A stretch of 64,000 nucleotides of DNA from Rhizobium gallicum bv. gallicum R602sp (GTDB lineage Bacteria > Pseudomonadota > Alphaproteobacteria > Rhizobiales > Rhizobiaceae): positions 1,364,001-1,428,000 of the forward strand of contig NZ_CP006880.1 of assembly GCF_000816845.1 (NCBI RefSeq), in the 5' to 3' direction. Below, one piece after another: positions 18,539 through 28,280 of this stretch. The translations under genes and the position numbers were made by a program. The notes beneath the pieces were generated by a model. That model made no database searches, was not told the DNA's origin, and saw only the letters and a program-made list of their open reading frames with translations. How positions within the stretch are numbered: the first letter of the stretch is position 1; each line of letters begins with the position of its first letter.

Positions 18539-20047
18539 ATGACGATCGCCAGATTCGTGACGACCCTTCTTTCGGGCGCGCTGATTGCGCTGCCCACTTT
18601 CGCTGCCGAACTAAAAATCGGTCTGCAGGATGATGCCGACGTGCTTGACCCGGCGCAGTCACGCACCTTCGTGGGCCGCATCGTCTACACGGCAATGTGC
18701 GACAAGCTGGTCGATGTTACACCCGACCTGAAAATCGTGCCGCAGCTTGCGACCGACTGGACGTGGTCTGGCGACGGTAAGCTGCTGACCATGAAGCTGC
18801 GCGAGGGTGTAAAATTCCATGACGACACGCCGCTTGATGCCGAAGCAGTCGTCGCCACGATTGAGCGCAACATGACGTTGCCTGAATCGCGCCGCAAGAG
18901 CGAGCTCGCCTCTGTAGAAAAAGTCGAAGCAGTCACACCCTATGAAGTGAAATTCACGCTGAAGAGCCCGGACGTCACCTTGCTTGCCCAGCTTTCAGAT
19001 AGAGCCGGCATGATTGTCTCGCCAAAGGCGGCAAAGGAGCTCGGCGCGAATTTCGGCAGTCGGCCGGTCTGTGCCGGACCCTTCAAGTTCGTCGAACGCG
19101 TGCAGCAGGACCGCATCGTGCTCGAGAAGTTCAAGGATTACTGGAACAAGGACAATGTCTTCATCGACAAGGTCACCTATCTGCCGATCCCTGATACGAC
19201 CGTGCGCCTTGCCAACCTTCGTTCTGGCGATCTCGACATGATCGAGCGACTGGCCGCCACTGACGCAGCTTCGGTCAAGGAGGATGCGAGCCTGACCTAC
19301 GCGGACGTGGTCAATATCGGCTACATGGCGCTCTATGCGAACATCGCCAACGGCCCGCGCGCCGACAATCCGTTCGGCAAGGACAAGCGACTGCGGCAGG
19401 CCTTTTCGCTTGCGATCGACCGCGAGGCGCTGAACCAGATCGTCTACGAAGGCACTGCCGTGGGCGGCAATCAGCCGTTCCCGCCCAATAGCCCGTGGTT
19501 CGACAAGGACATTCCAGTGCCTGTCCGCGATCTCGACAAGGCAAAAGCGCTCCTGAAGGAAGCCGGCTTCGATCGTGTGCCCGTAGAAATGCAGATCCCA
19601 AACAACCCGGTCGCGGCGCAGATGATGCAGATCGTCCAGTCGATGGTCGCCGAGGCAGGGTTCGACGTCAGTCTGAAATCGACGGAGTTTGCGACCCTTC
19701 TGTCTGAGCAGACGGCGGGCAACTACCAGCTCAGCCGTTCCGACTGGTCCGGCCGCGTCGATCCCGACGGTAACATCCATCAGTTCATCACCTGCAAGGG
19801 CGGAATCAACGATACCAAATATTGCAACCCTGACGTCGACAAGCTGCTGAATGAGGCCCGGGCCTCGACCGACAATGCCGTGCGCAAGCAGAAATATGAC
19901 GCCGCCGCAGGAATTCTCAACGAGGACCTGCCGATCATCTATCTCGGCCACCAGTCCTGGATCTGGGCGCTGCATAAAAACATTACCGGCTTCGTCCCCT
20001 CGCCGGACGGCATGATCCGCCTTGCCGGCGTGAAGAAAGCCGGCTGA
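18539..20047 (+). CDS. Peptide/nickel-type ABC substrate-binding protein (family 5)
   Basis: A 502-residue SBP_bac_5 protein with a signal peptide ending at FAA|EL near residue 22, and typical segments LVDVTPDLKIVPQLATDWTWSGDGKLLTMKLREGVKFHDDTPLDAEAV and RQAFSLAIDREALNQIVYEG. It captures oligopeptides or related ligands in the periplasm. The downstream gamma-glutamyltransferase suggests gamma-glutamyl peptides or glutathione as ligand. Ribosome binding site AGAGGAG precedes the ATG. Confidence 0.9.
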   Translation: MTIARFVTTLLSGALIALPTFAAELKIGLQDDADVLDPAQSRTFVGRIVYTAMCDKLVDVTPDLKIVPQLATDWTWSGDGKLLTMKLREGVKFHDDTPLDAEAVVATIERNMTLPESRRKSELASVEKVEAVTPYEVKFTLKSPDVTLLAQLSDRAGMIVSPKAAKELGANFGSRPVCAGPFKFVERVQQDRIVLEKFKDYWNKDNVFIDKVTYLPIPDTTVRLANLRSGDLDMIERLAATDAASVKEDASLTYADVVNIGYMALYANIANGPRADNPFGKDKRLRQAFSLAIDREALNQIVYEGTAVGGNQPFPPNSPWFDKDIPVPVRDLDKAKALLKEAGFDRVPVEMQIPNNPVAAQMMQIVQSMVAEAGFDVSLKSTEFATLLSEQTAGNYQLSRSDWSGRVDPDGNIHQFITCKGGINDTKYCNPDVDKLLNEARASTDNAVRKQKYDAAAGILNEDLPIIYLGHQSWIWALHKNITGFVPSPDGMIRLAGVKKAG

Positions 20048-20061
20048 TCCAAACAGACCCA

Positions 20062-20085
20062 CATGGCGGACCAGTATCCGCCATG
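20062..20085 (+). other. Perfect stem-loop after the binding-protein gene
   Basis: CATGGCGGA and TCCGCCATG form a nine-pair stem with a six-base loop (CCAGTA), 14 bases after the stop codon and before the first permease. It has the same position as the hairpin at 13252 in the sugar operon. The likely role is message stabilisation, or attenuation that favours the binding protein. Confidence 0.6.
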
Positions 20086-20112
20086 CTCCCGGTGCCGTGT
20101 CAGGAGCTGCTC

Positions 20113-21060
20113 ATGTACACCTACATTGCCAAGCGGCTTCTGGTCGCTATTCCGACGCTGCTGATCATCTCGATCTTCGTCTTCTCGCTGCAGAAGCTTT
20201 TGCCGGGCGACCCCATTCTCGCCATGGCAGGCGAGGAGCGGGATCCGCAGGTGATCGAATACCTGCGCGAAAAATACCGGCTGAACGAGCCAGTACCCTA
20301 TCAGTACGTCTCATGGCTCGGCTCGGTTCTGAAGGGCGACCTTGGCATATCGCTGCGTACCAACCAGCCGGTTGTTGAACTTGTGGCGGAAAAGCTGCCG
20401 GTGACCATCCAGCTGGCGATCATGTCGATGATCTTCGCATTCGCCATCGGCGTGCCAATGGGGATTTTAGCAGCGGTCAAGAAGAATACGGGCTTCGACT
20501 ACCTCGCAAATCTCATTGCACTTTCAGGTCTCTCGGTCCCGAATTTCTGGCTCGGCATCATGCTGATCCTGCTGGTCTCGGTGAAGCTCGGCTGGCTTCC
20601 CGCTTCCGGTTACGAACCCTTCTTCAGCAACCCGCTACGCTCGATTGAAACGATGTTGATGCCATCCTTTGTGCTTGGCAACGCACTGGCCGCCACGCTG
20701 ATGCGTCACACCCGCTCCGCGATGTTGAACGTACTCAGCGCCGATTACGTCCGCACCGCCCGGGCCAAGGGACTTTCCGAGCGCGCCGTCGTGCTTGAAC
20801 ACAGCTTTCGCAACGCCGTCCTGCCGATCGTCACGCTGAGTGCACTGCTCTTCGGCGAATTGCTTGCAGGTGCGGTATTGACCGAACAGATCTTCACCAT
20901 TCCAGGCTTTGGCAAACTCATCGTCGATGCCGTCTTCAACCGCGACTATGCGGTCGTCCAAGGTGTGGTGCTTTGCACGGCAATCGGCTTCATTCTGATG
21001 AACCTGTTAGCTGACATCGTCTATGTCCTTCTCAATCCGCGAATGAGGGCAGCCCTATGA
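20113..21060 (+). CDS. Dipeptide-type ABC permease (DppB type)
   Basis: A 315-residue membrane protein with an N-terminal helix (MYTYIAKRLLVAIPTLLIIS), GDLGISLRTNQPV and the EAA loop ADYVRTARAKGLSERAVVLEHSFRNAVLPIVT, the hallmark of DppB-like permeases. AGGAG lies eight bases before the ATG at 20113, which decides this start over the one ten codons upstream. It overlaps the next permease by four bases. Confidence 0.92.
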   Translation: MYTYIAKRLLVAIPTLLIISIFVFSLQKLLPGDPILAMAGEERDPQVIEYLREKYRLNEPVPYQYVSWLGSVLKGDLGISLRTNQPVVELVAEKLPVTIQLAIMSMIFAFAIGVPMGILAAVKKNTGFDYLANLIALSGLSVPNFWLGIMLILLVSVKLGWLPASGYEPFFSNPLRSIETMLMPSFVLGNALAATLMRHTRSAMLNVLSADYVRTARAKGLSERAVVLEHSFRNAVLPIVTLSALLFGELLAGAVLTEQIFTIPGFGKLIVDAVFNRDYAVVQGVVLCTAIGFILMNLLADIVYVLLNPRMRAAL

Positions 21061-21929
21061 CCGCTCTCGACCAGATCGCCATTGCAACTGATCAGCGCTC
21101 ACCAAGCCGGGCCTGGCGCAAGCTGAAGGCCAACAAAGGGGCGATCGCAGGACTCGGGATCATCGCCTTCTTCGCCATTGTCGCAACAGCAGCGCCGCTA
21201 TTGCCGATCCCCGACCCCAACGCGACGAGCTGGTCTGCAATCCGCAAGGCGCCGTCAGCAGCCCACTGGCTCGGAACCGATGACATTGGCCGTGATATTC
21301 TCTCCCGCATGGTCTGGGGCGCACAGGCCTCGCTGATGGCGGGTGTCTTTTCGGTGGCGATTGCGGTTGTGATCGGCGTTCCGTTCGGCCTCATCTCCGG
21401 CTATTTCGGCGGGTGGACGGACCAGATCATCTCCCGCGTCACCGAAGCCTTCCTCGCCATGCCGTTTCTAATCACCGCGATCGCACTTGCGGCGTTCCTA
21501 GGCCCAAGCCTGACGAATGCGATGATCGCCATTGGTCTTTCGGCCATGCCGATTTTCGTCCGGCTGACCCGCGGCCAGGTGCTCGCCGTCAAGACGGAGG
21601 AATATGTTGAGGGCGCACGTTCCATCGGGCTTCGACACTTTAGCATCATCAGTCGCTATATCCTGCCGAATGTCTTTGCGCCGATTCTCGTGCAGGCGAC
21701 ACTGACGATTGCGACAGCGATCATCGCCGAAGCGAGCCTTTCCTTTTTGGGCCTCGGTCAGCAGCCGCCTGCCCCCAGCTGGGGCTCGATGCTCAACGTT
21801 GCCAAGAATTTCCTCTCCCAAGCGCCGTGGATGGCGATGTGGCCGGGTGCGGCAATCTTCCTCGTCGTGATTGGCTTTAACCTTCTCGGCGACGGGCTGC
21901 GCGATGCGCTCGACCCGCGCGAAGCATGA
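21057..21929 (+). CDS. Dipeptide-type ABC permease (DppC type)
   Basis: A 290-residue partner permease: an N-terminal segment with one helix, HWLGTDDIGRDILSRMVWGAQASL, and the EAA loop EYVEGARSIGLRHFSIISRYILPNVFAPI. Overlap with the preceding permease (ATGA) shows coupled translation. Together they form the inner-membrane channel for the family-5 binding protein. Confidence 0.92.
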   Translation: MTALDQIAIATDQRSPSRAWRKLKANKGAIAGLGIIAFFAIVATAAPLLPIPDPNATSWSAIRKAPSAAHWLGTDDIGRDILSRMVWGAQASLMAGVFSVAIAVVIGVPFGLISGYFGGWTDQIISRVTEAFLAMPFLITAIALAAFLGPSLTNAMIAIGLSAMPIFVRLTRGQVLAVKTEEYVEGARSIGLRHFSIISRYILPNVFAPILVQATLTIATAIIAEASLSFLGLGQQPPAPSWGSMLNVAKNFLSQAPWMAMWPGAAIFLVVIGFNLLGDGLRDALDPREA

Positions 21930-21941
21930 AAGGATTCTAAA

Positions 21942-23726
21942 ATGACCGCGTTCACCACCCGCCCAGAGATTTTGGGCACCTTCGGCGTCGTCACGTCAAC
22001 CCATTGGATCGCCTCCGCCGTTGGAATGAGCATGCTCGAAAAAGGCGGAAACGCGTTTGATGCAGCGGTCGCTACCGGCTTCGTGCTGCAGGTCCTCGAG
22101 CCGCATCTTTGCGGGCCGGGCGGCGACATGCCTGCGATCTTCTATTCAAAGAAGAAGGACAAGGTCGAAGTCATCTGTGCGCAGGGGCCGGCTCCAGCCG
22201 GCGCCACAATCGAGCACTATACGTCTGAAGGTCTGAGCCTAATCCCAGGCAACGGACTGCTTGCCAGCGTCATTCCCGGCTCTTTCGATGGGTGGATGCT
22301 GATGCTTCGAGACTATGGGCGCCTGACCCTCCGCGACATCCTTGAACCGGCAATTCATTATGCCGAGCACGGTCACCCTGTCCTTGAGCGCGTGTCTGCC
22401 ACAATCTCCGGCCTTGCATCTTTCTTCGAGAAGGAGTGGCCGACCTCGCATGAGACCTGGCTGCCCGGCGGCTCGGTCCCGGCGCCGCACTCGAACTTCA
22501 AGAACCCGGTGCTTGCCAAAACCTGGAAGCGCGTCATCGCGGAGGCCGAAGCAAAAAAAGGCCGCGAGGCACAAGTCGAAGCTGCGCGCGATGCGTTCTA
22601 TCGCGGTTTCGTTGCCGAAGCGATTGACAGATATGCCGGCTCGACGGAGGTGATGGATGCAAGCGGAAGTCGGCACAAGGGCGTCATCAGCGCGAACGAC
22701 ATGGCAAAATGGTCTGCTACGATCGAAGAGCCGCTTATCTATCAGTATCACGACTGGACGGTCGCAAAGATCGGCCCATGGGGCCAAGGCCCGGTGTTTT
22801 TGCAGGCGCTCTCGCTTCTGAAGGAGATCGACATCGCCGGAATGGACCCGGCGGGCGCCGAATTCGTCCATACGCTCACCGAGGCGATGAAACTCGCCTT
22901 TGCCGACCGTGAAATCTATTATGGCGACCCGAAATTCGCGGAAGTCCCGATCGAGCATCTGCTCTCCGATGCCTATGCGAACGCGCGCCGGAAGCTGATA
23001 ACCTCCGAGGCATCGCTTGAATTGCGTCCCGGACGCATTCCCGGCTTCGAAGCTCAATACGAACTCACCATGGACATGCTTAACGTCGCCTCAAAGACAG
23101 GCGCCGTCTACGAGCCGACCATGGCGCATCTTTCCGAAAAGCGCGGCGACACCGTCCACATCGACGTGATCGACCGCGAGGGCAACATGGTTTCCGTCAC
23201 GCCGTCAGGCGGTTGGCTGCAGTCCTCACCGATCGTGCCGGGCCTCGGCTTCTGCCTGAATTCGCGTGCGCAGATGTTCTGGCTGAAGCCCGGCCTGCCG
23301 ACGTCGCTTGCGCCAGGCAAGCGTCCACGCACCACGCTGACGCCATCCTTAGCTCTCTACGAAGGCCGGCCCACACTCGCCTTCGGCACGCCCGGCGGCG
23401 ACCAGCAAGAGCAATGGCAGCTCTCCTTCTTCATGCGCTATGTGCATCACACGATGAACCTGCAGGCCGCAATCGATCAGCCTCTCTTCCACACGTCGCA
23501 TTTCCCGAGCTCTTTTTATCCACGTACCCGCGAGCCGGGCAGCCTGATGGCGGAGGCTAATTTCGGCACCGAGGTTCTCGATGCGCTGCGGCGGAAGGGC
23601 CACAATCTGACGGTCGCCGACCCATGGACCGTCGGCCGCCTCACCGCTGCGCGCCGCGATGCCGATGGCCTGATGCGGGCAGCCGCAACACCGCGCCTGA
23701 TGCAGGCCTATGCTGTCGGGAGATAA
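21942..23726 (+). CDS. ggt: Gamma-glutamyltransferase family protein
   Basis: A 594-residue Ntn hydrolase of the gamma-glutamyltranspeptidase family. The precursor should cleave itself before Thr404 in KRGDTVHIDVIDREGNMVS, where the Thr becomes the nucleophile. N-terminal signature segments are present (GGNAFDAAVATGFVLQVLEPHLCGPGGD). I see no signal peptide, so unlike many GGTs it probably works in the cytoplasm on imported substrate. It lies 12 bases after the permease gene, pointing to use of gamma-glutamyl peptides. Cephalosporin-acylase-like activity cannot be excluded. Confidence 0.87.
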   Translation: MTAFTTRPEILGTFGVVTSTHWIASAVGMSMLEKGGNAFDAAVATGFVLQVLEPHLCGPGGDMPAIFYSKKKDKVEVICAQGPAPAGATIEHYTSEGLSLIPGNGLLASVIPGSFDGWMLMLRDYGRLTLRDILEPAIHYAEHGHPVLERVSATISGLASFFEKEWPTSHETWLPGGSVPAPHSNFKNPVLAKTWKRVIAEAEAKKGREAQVEAARDAFYRGFVAEAIDRYAGSTEVMDASGSRHKGVISANDMAKWSATIEEPLIYQYHDWTVAKIGPWGQGPVFLQALSLLKEIDIAGMDPAGAEFVHTLTEAMKLAFADREIYYGDPKFAEVPIEHLLSDAYANARRKLITSEASLELRPGRIPGFEAQYELTMDMLNVASKTGAVYEPTMAHLSEKRGDTVHIDVIDREGNMVSVTPSGGWLQSSPIVPGLGFCLNSRAQMFWLKPGLPTSLAPGKRPRTTLTPSLALYEGRPTLAFGTPGGDQQEQWQLSFFMRYVHHTMNLQAAIDQPLFHTSHFPSSFYPRTREPGSLMAEANFGTEVLDALRRKGHNLTVADPWTVGRLTAARRDADGLMRAAATPRLMQAYAVGR

Positions 23727-23729
23727 GCC

Positions 23730-24485
23730 ATGACCTGGTCGATCGTTGCCCGCGACCCTGAAGCCGGCCACTTGGGCATCGCCGTTGCCAGCCGCTTCTT
23801 CGCCGTGGGCAGCCTCGTCCCGCATATTCGCGGCCGCATCGGCGCGGTTGCGACGCAGGCTTTCGTCAGCCCGCTTTACGGCATCGACGGGCTCGCCGCG
23901 CTTGCGTCGGGACAGGCTCCAGCGGATATCCTGCGTGAACTGACCGCCCGCGACGAAGGCCGCGATCAGCGGCAGTTCCACTTGATCGACGCCACGGGCC
24001 GGAATGCAGCTTTTACGGGCGCACGATGTATCGACTGGGCAGGCCATCTTATTGGGGACGGCATATCCGTCGCCGGAAATATGCTGGGCGGACCGCAGGT
24101 GCTCGAAAAGACGCTCGCCGTCTATCGCAAGACTTCCCGGCTGCCGCTTGCCGAGCGGTTGCTCGAAGCCATGCAGGCCGGCGAAGATGCAGGCGGAGAC
24201 AAGCGCGGCAGGCAATCGGCGTCGCTGCTCGTTTATCGCGATCAGGATTACGCCTGGCTCAATATCCGCGTCGACGACCATGCCGATCCGCTTGGCGAAC
24301 TTCGCCGCCTCTATGCCGTCGCCCAGGAGCGCTATCTGCATGTCGCCGACACGATGGCGACGCGCCAAAACCCAAGCGGATTGATCGACCGCCGCGTGAT
24401 CGACGAAAAGATCGCCACCCTTGAAGCCGCACGTACAGCCGAAGGCCGCCCTTCGGCCTCCTTTGCAACGCCGCTCAAGCGTTGA
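23730..24485 (+). CDS. DUF1028 family protein (Ntn-hydrolase-like)
   Basis: A 251-residue protein with the family's N-terminus (TWSIVARDPEAGHLGIAVASRFFAVGSLVPH), the segment GAVATQAFVSPLYG, and the DADGR-like and GN-L-G regions. The family resembles Ntn hydrolases in its N-terminal half and is often found near peptidases and peptide transporters, but its reaction is not established as far as I know. It sits three bases after the gamma-glutamyltransferase gene, so a linked step in peptide or amide breakdown is likely. Confidence 0.82.
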   Translation: MTWSIVARDPEAGHLGIAVASRFFAVGSLVPHIRGRIGAVATQAFVSPLYGIDGLAALASGQAPADILRELTARDEGRDQRQFHLIDATGRNAAFTGARCIDWAGHLIGDGISVAGNMLGGPQVLEKTLAVYRKTSRLPLAERLLEAMQAGEDAGGDKRGRQSASLLVYRDQDYAWLNIRVDDHADPLGELRRLYAVAQERYLHVADTMATRQNPSGLIDRRVIDEKIATLEAARTAEGRPSASFATPLKR

Positions 24486-24513
24486 AACGCAAATGATAAA
24501 GCAGGGAACCGAA

Positions 24514-26337
24514 ATGGGTGAAGCCGCAAAATCCGTGCTCTCGGTCAAAGACCTGACGACGTCGTTCCTCGTCGATGGCCAGTGGAAGCCGGTGGTCCGC
24601 AACATCGCCTTCGATGTGATGCCAGGTGAAACGGTGGCCATCGTAGGCGAAAGCGGCTCCGGCAAGAGCGTCACCTCGCTCTCGCTCATGCGACTGCTGG
24701 CCAGGAACCAGAGCCGCATCGACGGCAAGATCGTCCTGAACGGCAAGGATATCCTTGCACTTTCCGACAAGGAGATGCGGCGTGTGCGCGGCAATGACGC
24801 CGCGATGATCTTCCAGGAGCCGATGACGAGTCTCAATCCGATTTTCACGATCGGCCGGCAGATCTCCGAAGCACTCACGTGTCACGGCGACACGACCCGG
24901 TCCGAGGCGCGCGATGAAACGATCCGTCTTCTGGAAAAGGTCCGTATCCCGAATGCTTCCTCGCGTTTCGATGAATATCCTCACCAGTTTTCCGGCGGCA
25001 TGCGCCAACGGGTGATGATCGCAATGGCGCTTGCCTCCAAGCCGAAACTTTTGATTGCCGACGAGCCGACGACGGCGCTCGACGTGACGATCCAAGGCCA
25101 GATTCTCGACCTCATCAAGATGCTGCAGGAGGAGGAAGGCATGGCCGTTCTCTTCATCACCCATGACATGGGCGTCGTCGCCGAAATTTCGGACCGGACA
25201 ATCGTGATGTATCGCGGCGAGGCCGTCGAGACCGGCCCGACCAGTGATATCTTCCTCCGCGGCAAGCACCCTTATACGCGCGCGCTGCTTTCCGCCGTGC
25301 CGCGACTCGGTTCAATGGCCGGACAAAAATGGCCGCTCCGGTTTCCTGTTGTCGATACCGCGACTGGCGAGCGGAGCGAGCCGGTAGCGGTGGCAGATAC
25401 GGTTGTCAGCAAGACGCCGGTCCTCGAGGTCAAGAACCTCACCACCCGCTTTGCTGTCCGCGGCGGGCTTTTCGGCGTAAAAACCGGCGCCATCCATGCA
25501 GTCGAGAATGTCTCCTTCGATCTCTTTCAGGGCGAGACCTTGTCGCTTGTCGGCGAATCCGGTTGTGGCAAATCGACCACAGGCCGCTCCATCACCCGCC
25601 TCGTCGAACCGAACGCGGGAAAGGTCATCCTTGACGGCTATGATGTGACAACCCTTGATCCATCGAACCTGCGCCGCATGCGGCGCAGCATCCAGATGAT
25701 CTTTCAGGATCCGTTCGCCAGCCTCAATCCGCGGATGACTGTGGGGGCAGCGGTCGCAGAACCGATCATCGAGCACGGCCTTGCCAGCCGCTTCGAGGCG
25801 CGCAACAAGGCCGCCGACCTATTGGAACGTGTGGGCCTTTCAGCCGATATGATGGCGCGCTTTCCGCACGAGTTCTCCGGGGGCCAGCGTCAGCGCATCT
25901 GCATTGCCCGGGCGCTGGCGCTCGATCCGAAGGTGATCGTCGCCGATGAAAGCGTCTCGGCCCTCGACGTCTCGATCAAGGCGCAGGTCATCAATCTGAT
26001 GCTGGACCTGCAGCAGAGCCTCAACCTCGCCTTCCTGTTCATCTCGCATGACATGGCCGTCGTCGAACGCGTCAGCCATCGTGTTGCGGTCATGTATCTC
26101 GGTGAGATCGTCGAGATCGGCCCGCGCGCTGCTATCTTCGGCAACCCGCAGCATCCTTATACGAAGATGCTGATGGCCGCCGTTCCCGTGCCCGATCCCG
26201 ATCGCCGGCGCGAGAGACGCGGACTATCGACAGAGGAGCTGAAGAGTCCGGTCCGACCGCTCGATTATGTTGGACCAATGCACAGTTACCGCGAGATCGG
26301 CGCTGGCCATCTCGTCCGGCTGGAAGCTGCTGCGTGA
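24514..26337 (+). CDS. Fused peptide ABC transporter ATPases (DppD-DppF type)
   Basis: Two full ATPase modules in one 607-residue chain. Module one has [10 protein letters not shown] (about residue 44), [15 protein letters not shown] and [14 protein letters not shown]. Module two has [10 protein letters not shown] (about residue 347), [15 protein letters not shown] and [14 protein letters not shown]. Each module ends with an oligopeptide-type C-terminal segment ([24 protein letters not shown]). Start 24514 was chosen for the GCAGGG before it; an ATG seven codons earlier is possible. It supplies both ATPases for the transporter encoded upstream. Confidence 0.92.
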   Translation: MGEAAKSVLSVKDLTTSFLVDGQWKPVVRNIAFDVMPGETVAIVGESGSGKSVTSLSLMRLLARNQSRIDGKIVLNGKDILALSDKEMRRVRGNDAAMIFQEPMTSLNPIFTIGRQISEALTCHGDTTRSEARDETIRLLEKVRIPNASSRFDEYPHQFSGGMRQRVMIAMALASKPKLLIADEPTTALDVTIQGQILDLIKMLQEEEGMAVLFITHDMGVVAEISDRTIVMYRGEAVETGPTSDIFLRGKHPYTRALLSAVPRLGSMAGQKWPLRFPVVDTATGERSEPVAVADTVVSKTPVLEVKNLTTRFAVRGGLFGVKTGAIHAVENVSFDLFQGETLSLVGESGCGKSTTGRSITRLVEPNAGKVILDGYDVTTLDPSNLRRMRRSIQMIFQDPFASLNPRMTVGAAVAEPIIEHGLASRFEARNKAADLLERVGLSADMMARFPHEFSGGQRQRICIARALALDPKVIVADESVSALDVSIKAQVINLMLDLQQSLNLAFLFISHDMAVVERVSHRVAVMYLGEIVEIGPRAAIFGNPQHPYTKMLMAAVPVPDPDRRRERRGLSTEELKSPVRPLDYVGPMHSYREIGAGHLVRLEAAA

Positions 26338-26461
26338 GCACAGGTTGCGCGAGCGCTGCCAACAACTTGGTGCCAGGGTGTTCCCAGCAGTTGTTCTGCC
26401 CGTTTTGTGACATTTGCATCACCCGTGATGCACGTAATTGAAATGTCGGCCGTCACGACAA

Positions 26462-26719
26462 TCAATCGTAGAGCTCGCCATGGCCAATCTGCTCTTTTGC
26501 CGCGCCACTTATCGAGGAATTGCCAGCCGGGTCAGGGTCCCTACGATGGGCGTCCTTGAGGAAATTTGCCGCCTCCGCAAATGCGACGGTGATTTCTTCA
26601 GTGCCCCATCCGGCTTCATTGGCGCTTGCAATCAGCTGCTCTAGGGCCTGGCGCGCGGCATCACTTGCTTCTTTGAAGCGTTGAGAAGGGACTTCGGTCA
26701 TCGGCGATGGGAAGGTCAT
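26462..26719 (-). CDS. Small conserved-looking rhizobial hypothetical protein
   Basis: An 85-residue acidic helical protein: SDAARQALEQLIASANEAGWGTEEITVAFAEAANFLKDAHRRDPDP. AAGGA stands eight bases before the ATG at 26719; an ATG three codons upstream is less likely. It is transcribed alone, away from the ABC operon. No domain recognised. Its size and the neighbourhood of small stress genes suggest a regulatory or stress role, but this is only inference. Confidence 0.6.
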   Translation of the reverse strand: MTFPSPMTEVPSQRFKEASDAARQALEQLIASANEAGWGTEEITVAFAEAANFLKDAHRRDPDPAGNSSISGAAKEQIGHGELYD

Positions 26720-27186
26720 TTGATACATCCTTCAATCGATCATGGATCTCGGAGATCAACGCGGCGGTACCGAAATGGATGCAGCCGTGCGCATCTTTTC
26801 TTAGCCATCGCCATTGTGCGGCTTCATGTAACGTCGTTGCGCAGCTTTCGAAAAGACGTCCTATGGCAGTATGGTAACCATCCGCAATCGAAGAATCGGG
26901 AGCATTTCCGCCTATCTGGGAAGTACCCGCGAGCGCAGCGTATGGTCAAAGCCGCCGGGTAGCGAACCCAGTCCGGATGTCGGAAGTGTTAAGGAACAAT
27001 ATCAACTGCCGTTCGCAACCAATTAAGATATCGGATCCTTTTGACGACAGTCGATTGCTGATTTACCTCTTATGACGTCGGCTTTGTCATGGCCAACCTC
27101 GACAGGCCTCTCGTGTTTAGCCCATTCATGCCCCTCAGGGATCTTTCAACCCAAATTGACGCACGTTCCATCACCGGCAGATCTGC
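26720..27186. other. Intergenic region between divergent small genes
   Basis: The 467 bases between the two divergently transcribed small genes must hold their promoters, but I find no convincing -35/-10 pair. A GGAAC at 26993 lacks a GTT at the proper distance. No repeat, RNA gene or coding region is recognised. Confidence 0.4.
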
Positions 27187-27501
27187 ATGACCTCTACCAA
27201 CGACTTTATCGCCGAAATCATCCGCGCCGCCAACAGGGTCGAAAGGCTGGGCAATTCCGAAAAGCGCCGACTGCTTCGGCGCGCGGTTGCGACGATCAGC
27301 AGCCTACGCGAGCGTACCGGGATACCGAGCAGCAATACGAGCCACGATGCTGTTTTCGACTTGCAAGCGATCGAAGTGACCGTCGAGCGACGCAAGCCCG
27401 GTGAAATCAAGAAAGCACTTCTTATGGCCGCCGACATGATCCGGACGCTGCATATCGTGCTGGATTCGGGAACACAGATTACCACCAAGGGACCGGAGTA
27501 A
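27187..27501 (+). CDS. Small helical hypothetical protein
   Basis: A 104-residue, mostly helical, charged protein (FIAEIIRAANRVERLGNSEKRRLLRRAVATISSLRERTGIP, then VERRKPGEIKKALLMAADMIRTLHIVLDSG). GC-rich third codon positions support coding. No signal peptide, membrane helix or known domain. It resembles small rhizobial orphans. Function unknown. Confidence 0.6.
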   Translation: MTSTNDFIAEIIRAANRVERLGNSEKRRLLRRAVATISSLRERTGIPSSNTSHDAVFDLQAIEVTVERRKPGEIKKALLMAADMIRTLHIVLDSGTQITTKGPE

Positions 27502-27987
27502 GCCGCCGCGAATCGCGTCCGCGGGCGAGGCTGGAGGCAGAACAGATACCGCACCGCTTCAGATCGGAGGCGAAAATCAGAGCTTGATCTCCAAAGGATG
27601 AGGGTCGCCACCGCGCGCAGGTACTGGGATCCCCACCAGCGTGCTCGATTTCATTGCGTCAGGCCGCAGCAAGAGTCCTACTCCAGGGCGATCCGGCAGA
27701 GAGGAATATACGCTCCTTGGCCGCGTGGCACGATCAATAGACTCTTCGGCAATCGTCCAAGCTCCAAGCGCATTCCCGGCCGAGCGCGAACTGTCGTCCA
27801 TCACTTGCGACGAGCAGGCATTCCAAGACGACCGCTTTAGAAGGGTCAGGATGGGTTTGCCGAGGAAGGCTCGCGCGCCATGAATGGACTGTTGCAGCAA
27901 GCCGCGAATAAACCTTCGAGGGTAGTGGCGGCAACGGCCGTCGAGAGTGATCCGCGAGCGTTAAAGCATGGCGGATGGTTGAGCCGC
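27502..27987. other. Region without a recognisable gene
   Basis: Overlapping open frames exist on both strands (for example 27577-27900 minus), but none has a ribosome binding site, recognisable motifs or clear codon bias. The stretch may be the decayed 3' flank of the broken DUF982 gene. Confidence 0.35.
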
Positions 27988-28280
27988 CTAGGCGTTCGCA
28001 ATATTGCGGTCGTTGCTTGATCCGGCGAAACTGGGCATATCACTCTCAATCAGCATCCCTGCCCTCTTGACGAAGCGTTGGAAATTCTGACGCGCTGCGC
28101 TCAAAGGAAATCTTCCGCAAGCGGCCTCCCGGCACGCCCTCTGTAACGTCTCATAGGAAATATCGCGCTTGTATTCCGGCCATTCGTAAAAAAATCAAAA
28201 ACTTCATAGAGGTTCGTAATCTCTTCAATGAAATGCTTGCGCTGAACGTAAACAGGAAGGTCAAACTGAAAACTTGCCAT
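27988..28280 (-). pseudogene. DUF982 protein gene with a one-base frameshift
   Basis: From ATG 28280 the frame reads MASFQFDLPVYVQ then ITNLYEVFDFF, typical of DUF982, a small rhizobial family. At a run of seven T (minus strand, 28194-28188) it moves off frame. One extra T would join it to YEWPEYKRDISYETLQRAC, then FPLSAARQNFQRFVKRAGM, ending at a TAG at 27990, for a normal product of 97 residues. The 293-base span is one base short of a multiple of three. This may be a true mutation, a phase-variable tract or a sequence error. Confidence 0.65.

Noticed and set aside
23349..24878. Minus-strand open frame of 509 codons
   Set aside because: Antisense to ggt, DUF1028 and the ATPase gene, all of which have clear motifs; no ribosome site or recognisable protein.
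26363..26384. GGAAC/GTT pair on the minus strand after the double ATPase gene
   Set aside because: The spacer is one base short (16 before GTT) and no minus-strand gene follows.
26993..27014. GGAAC before the small gene at 27187
   Set aside because: The nearest GTT is only 13 bases away, outside the spacing of EcfG-type promoters.
27577..27900. Minus-strand frame of 107 codons downstream of the broken DUF982 gene
   Set aside because: No ribosome site, no known motif and competing frames of equal quality in the same stretch.
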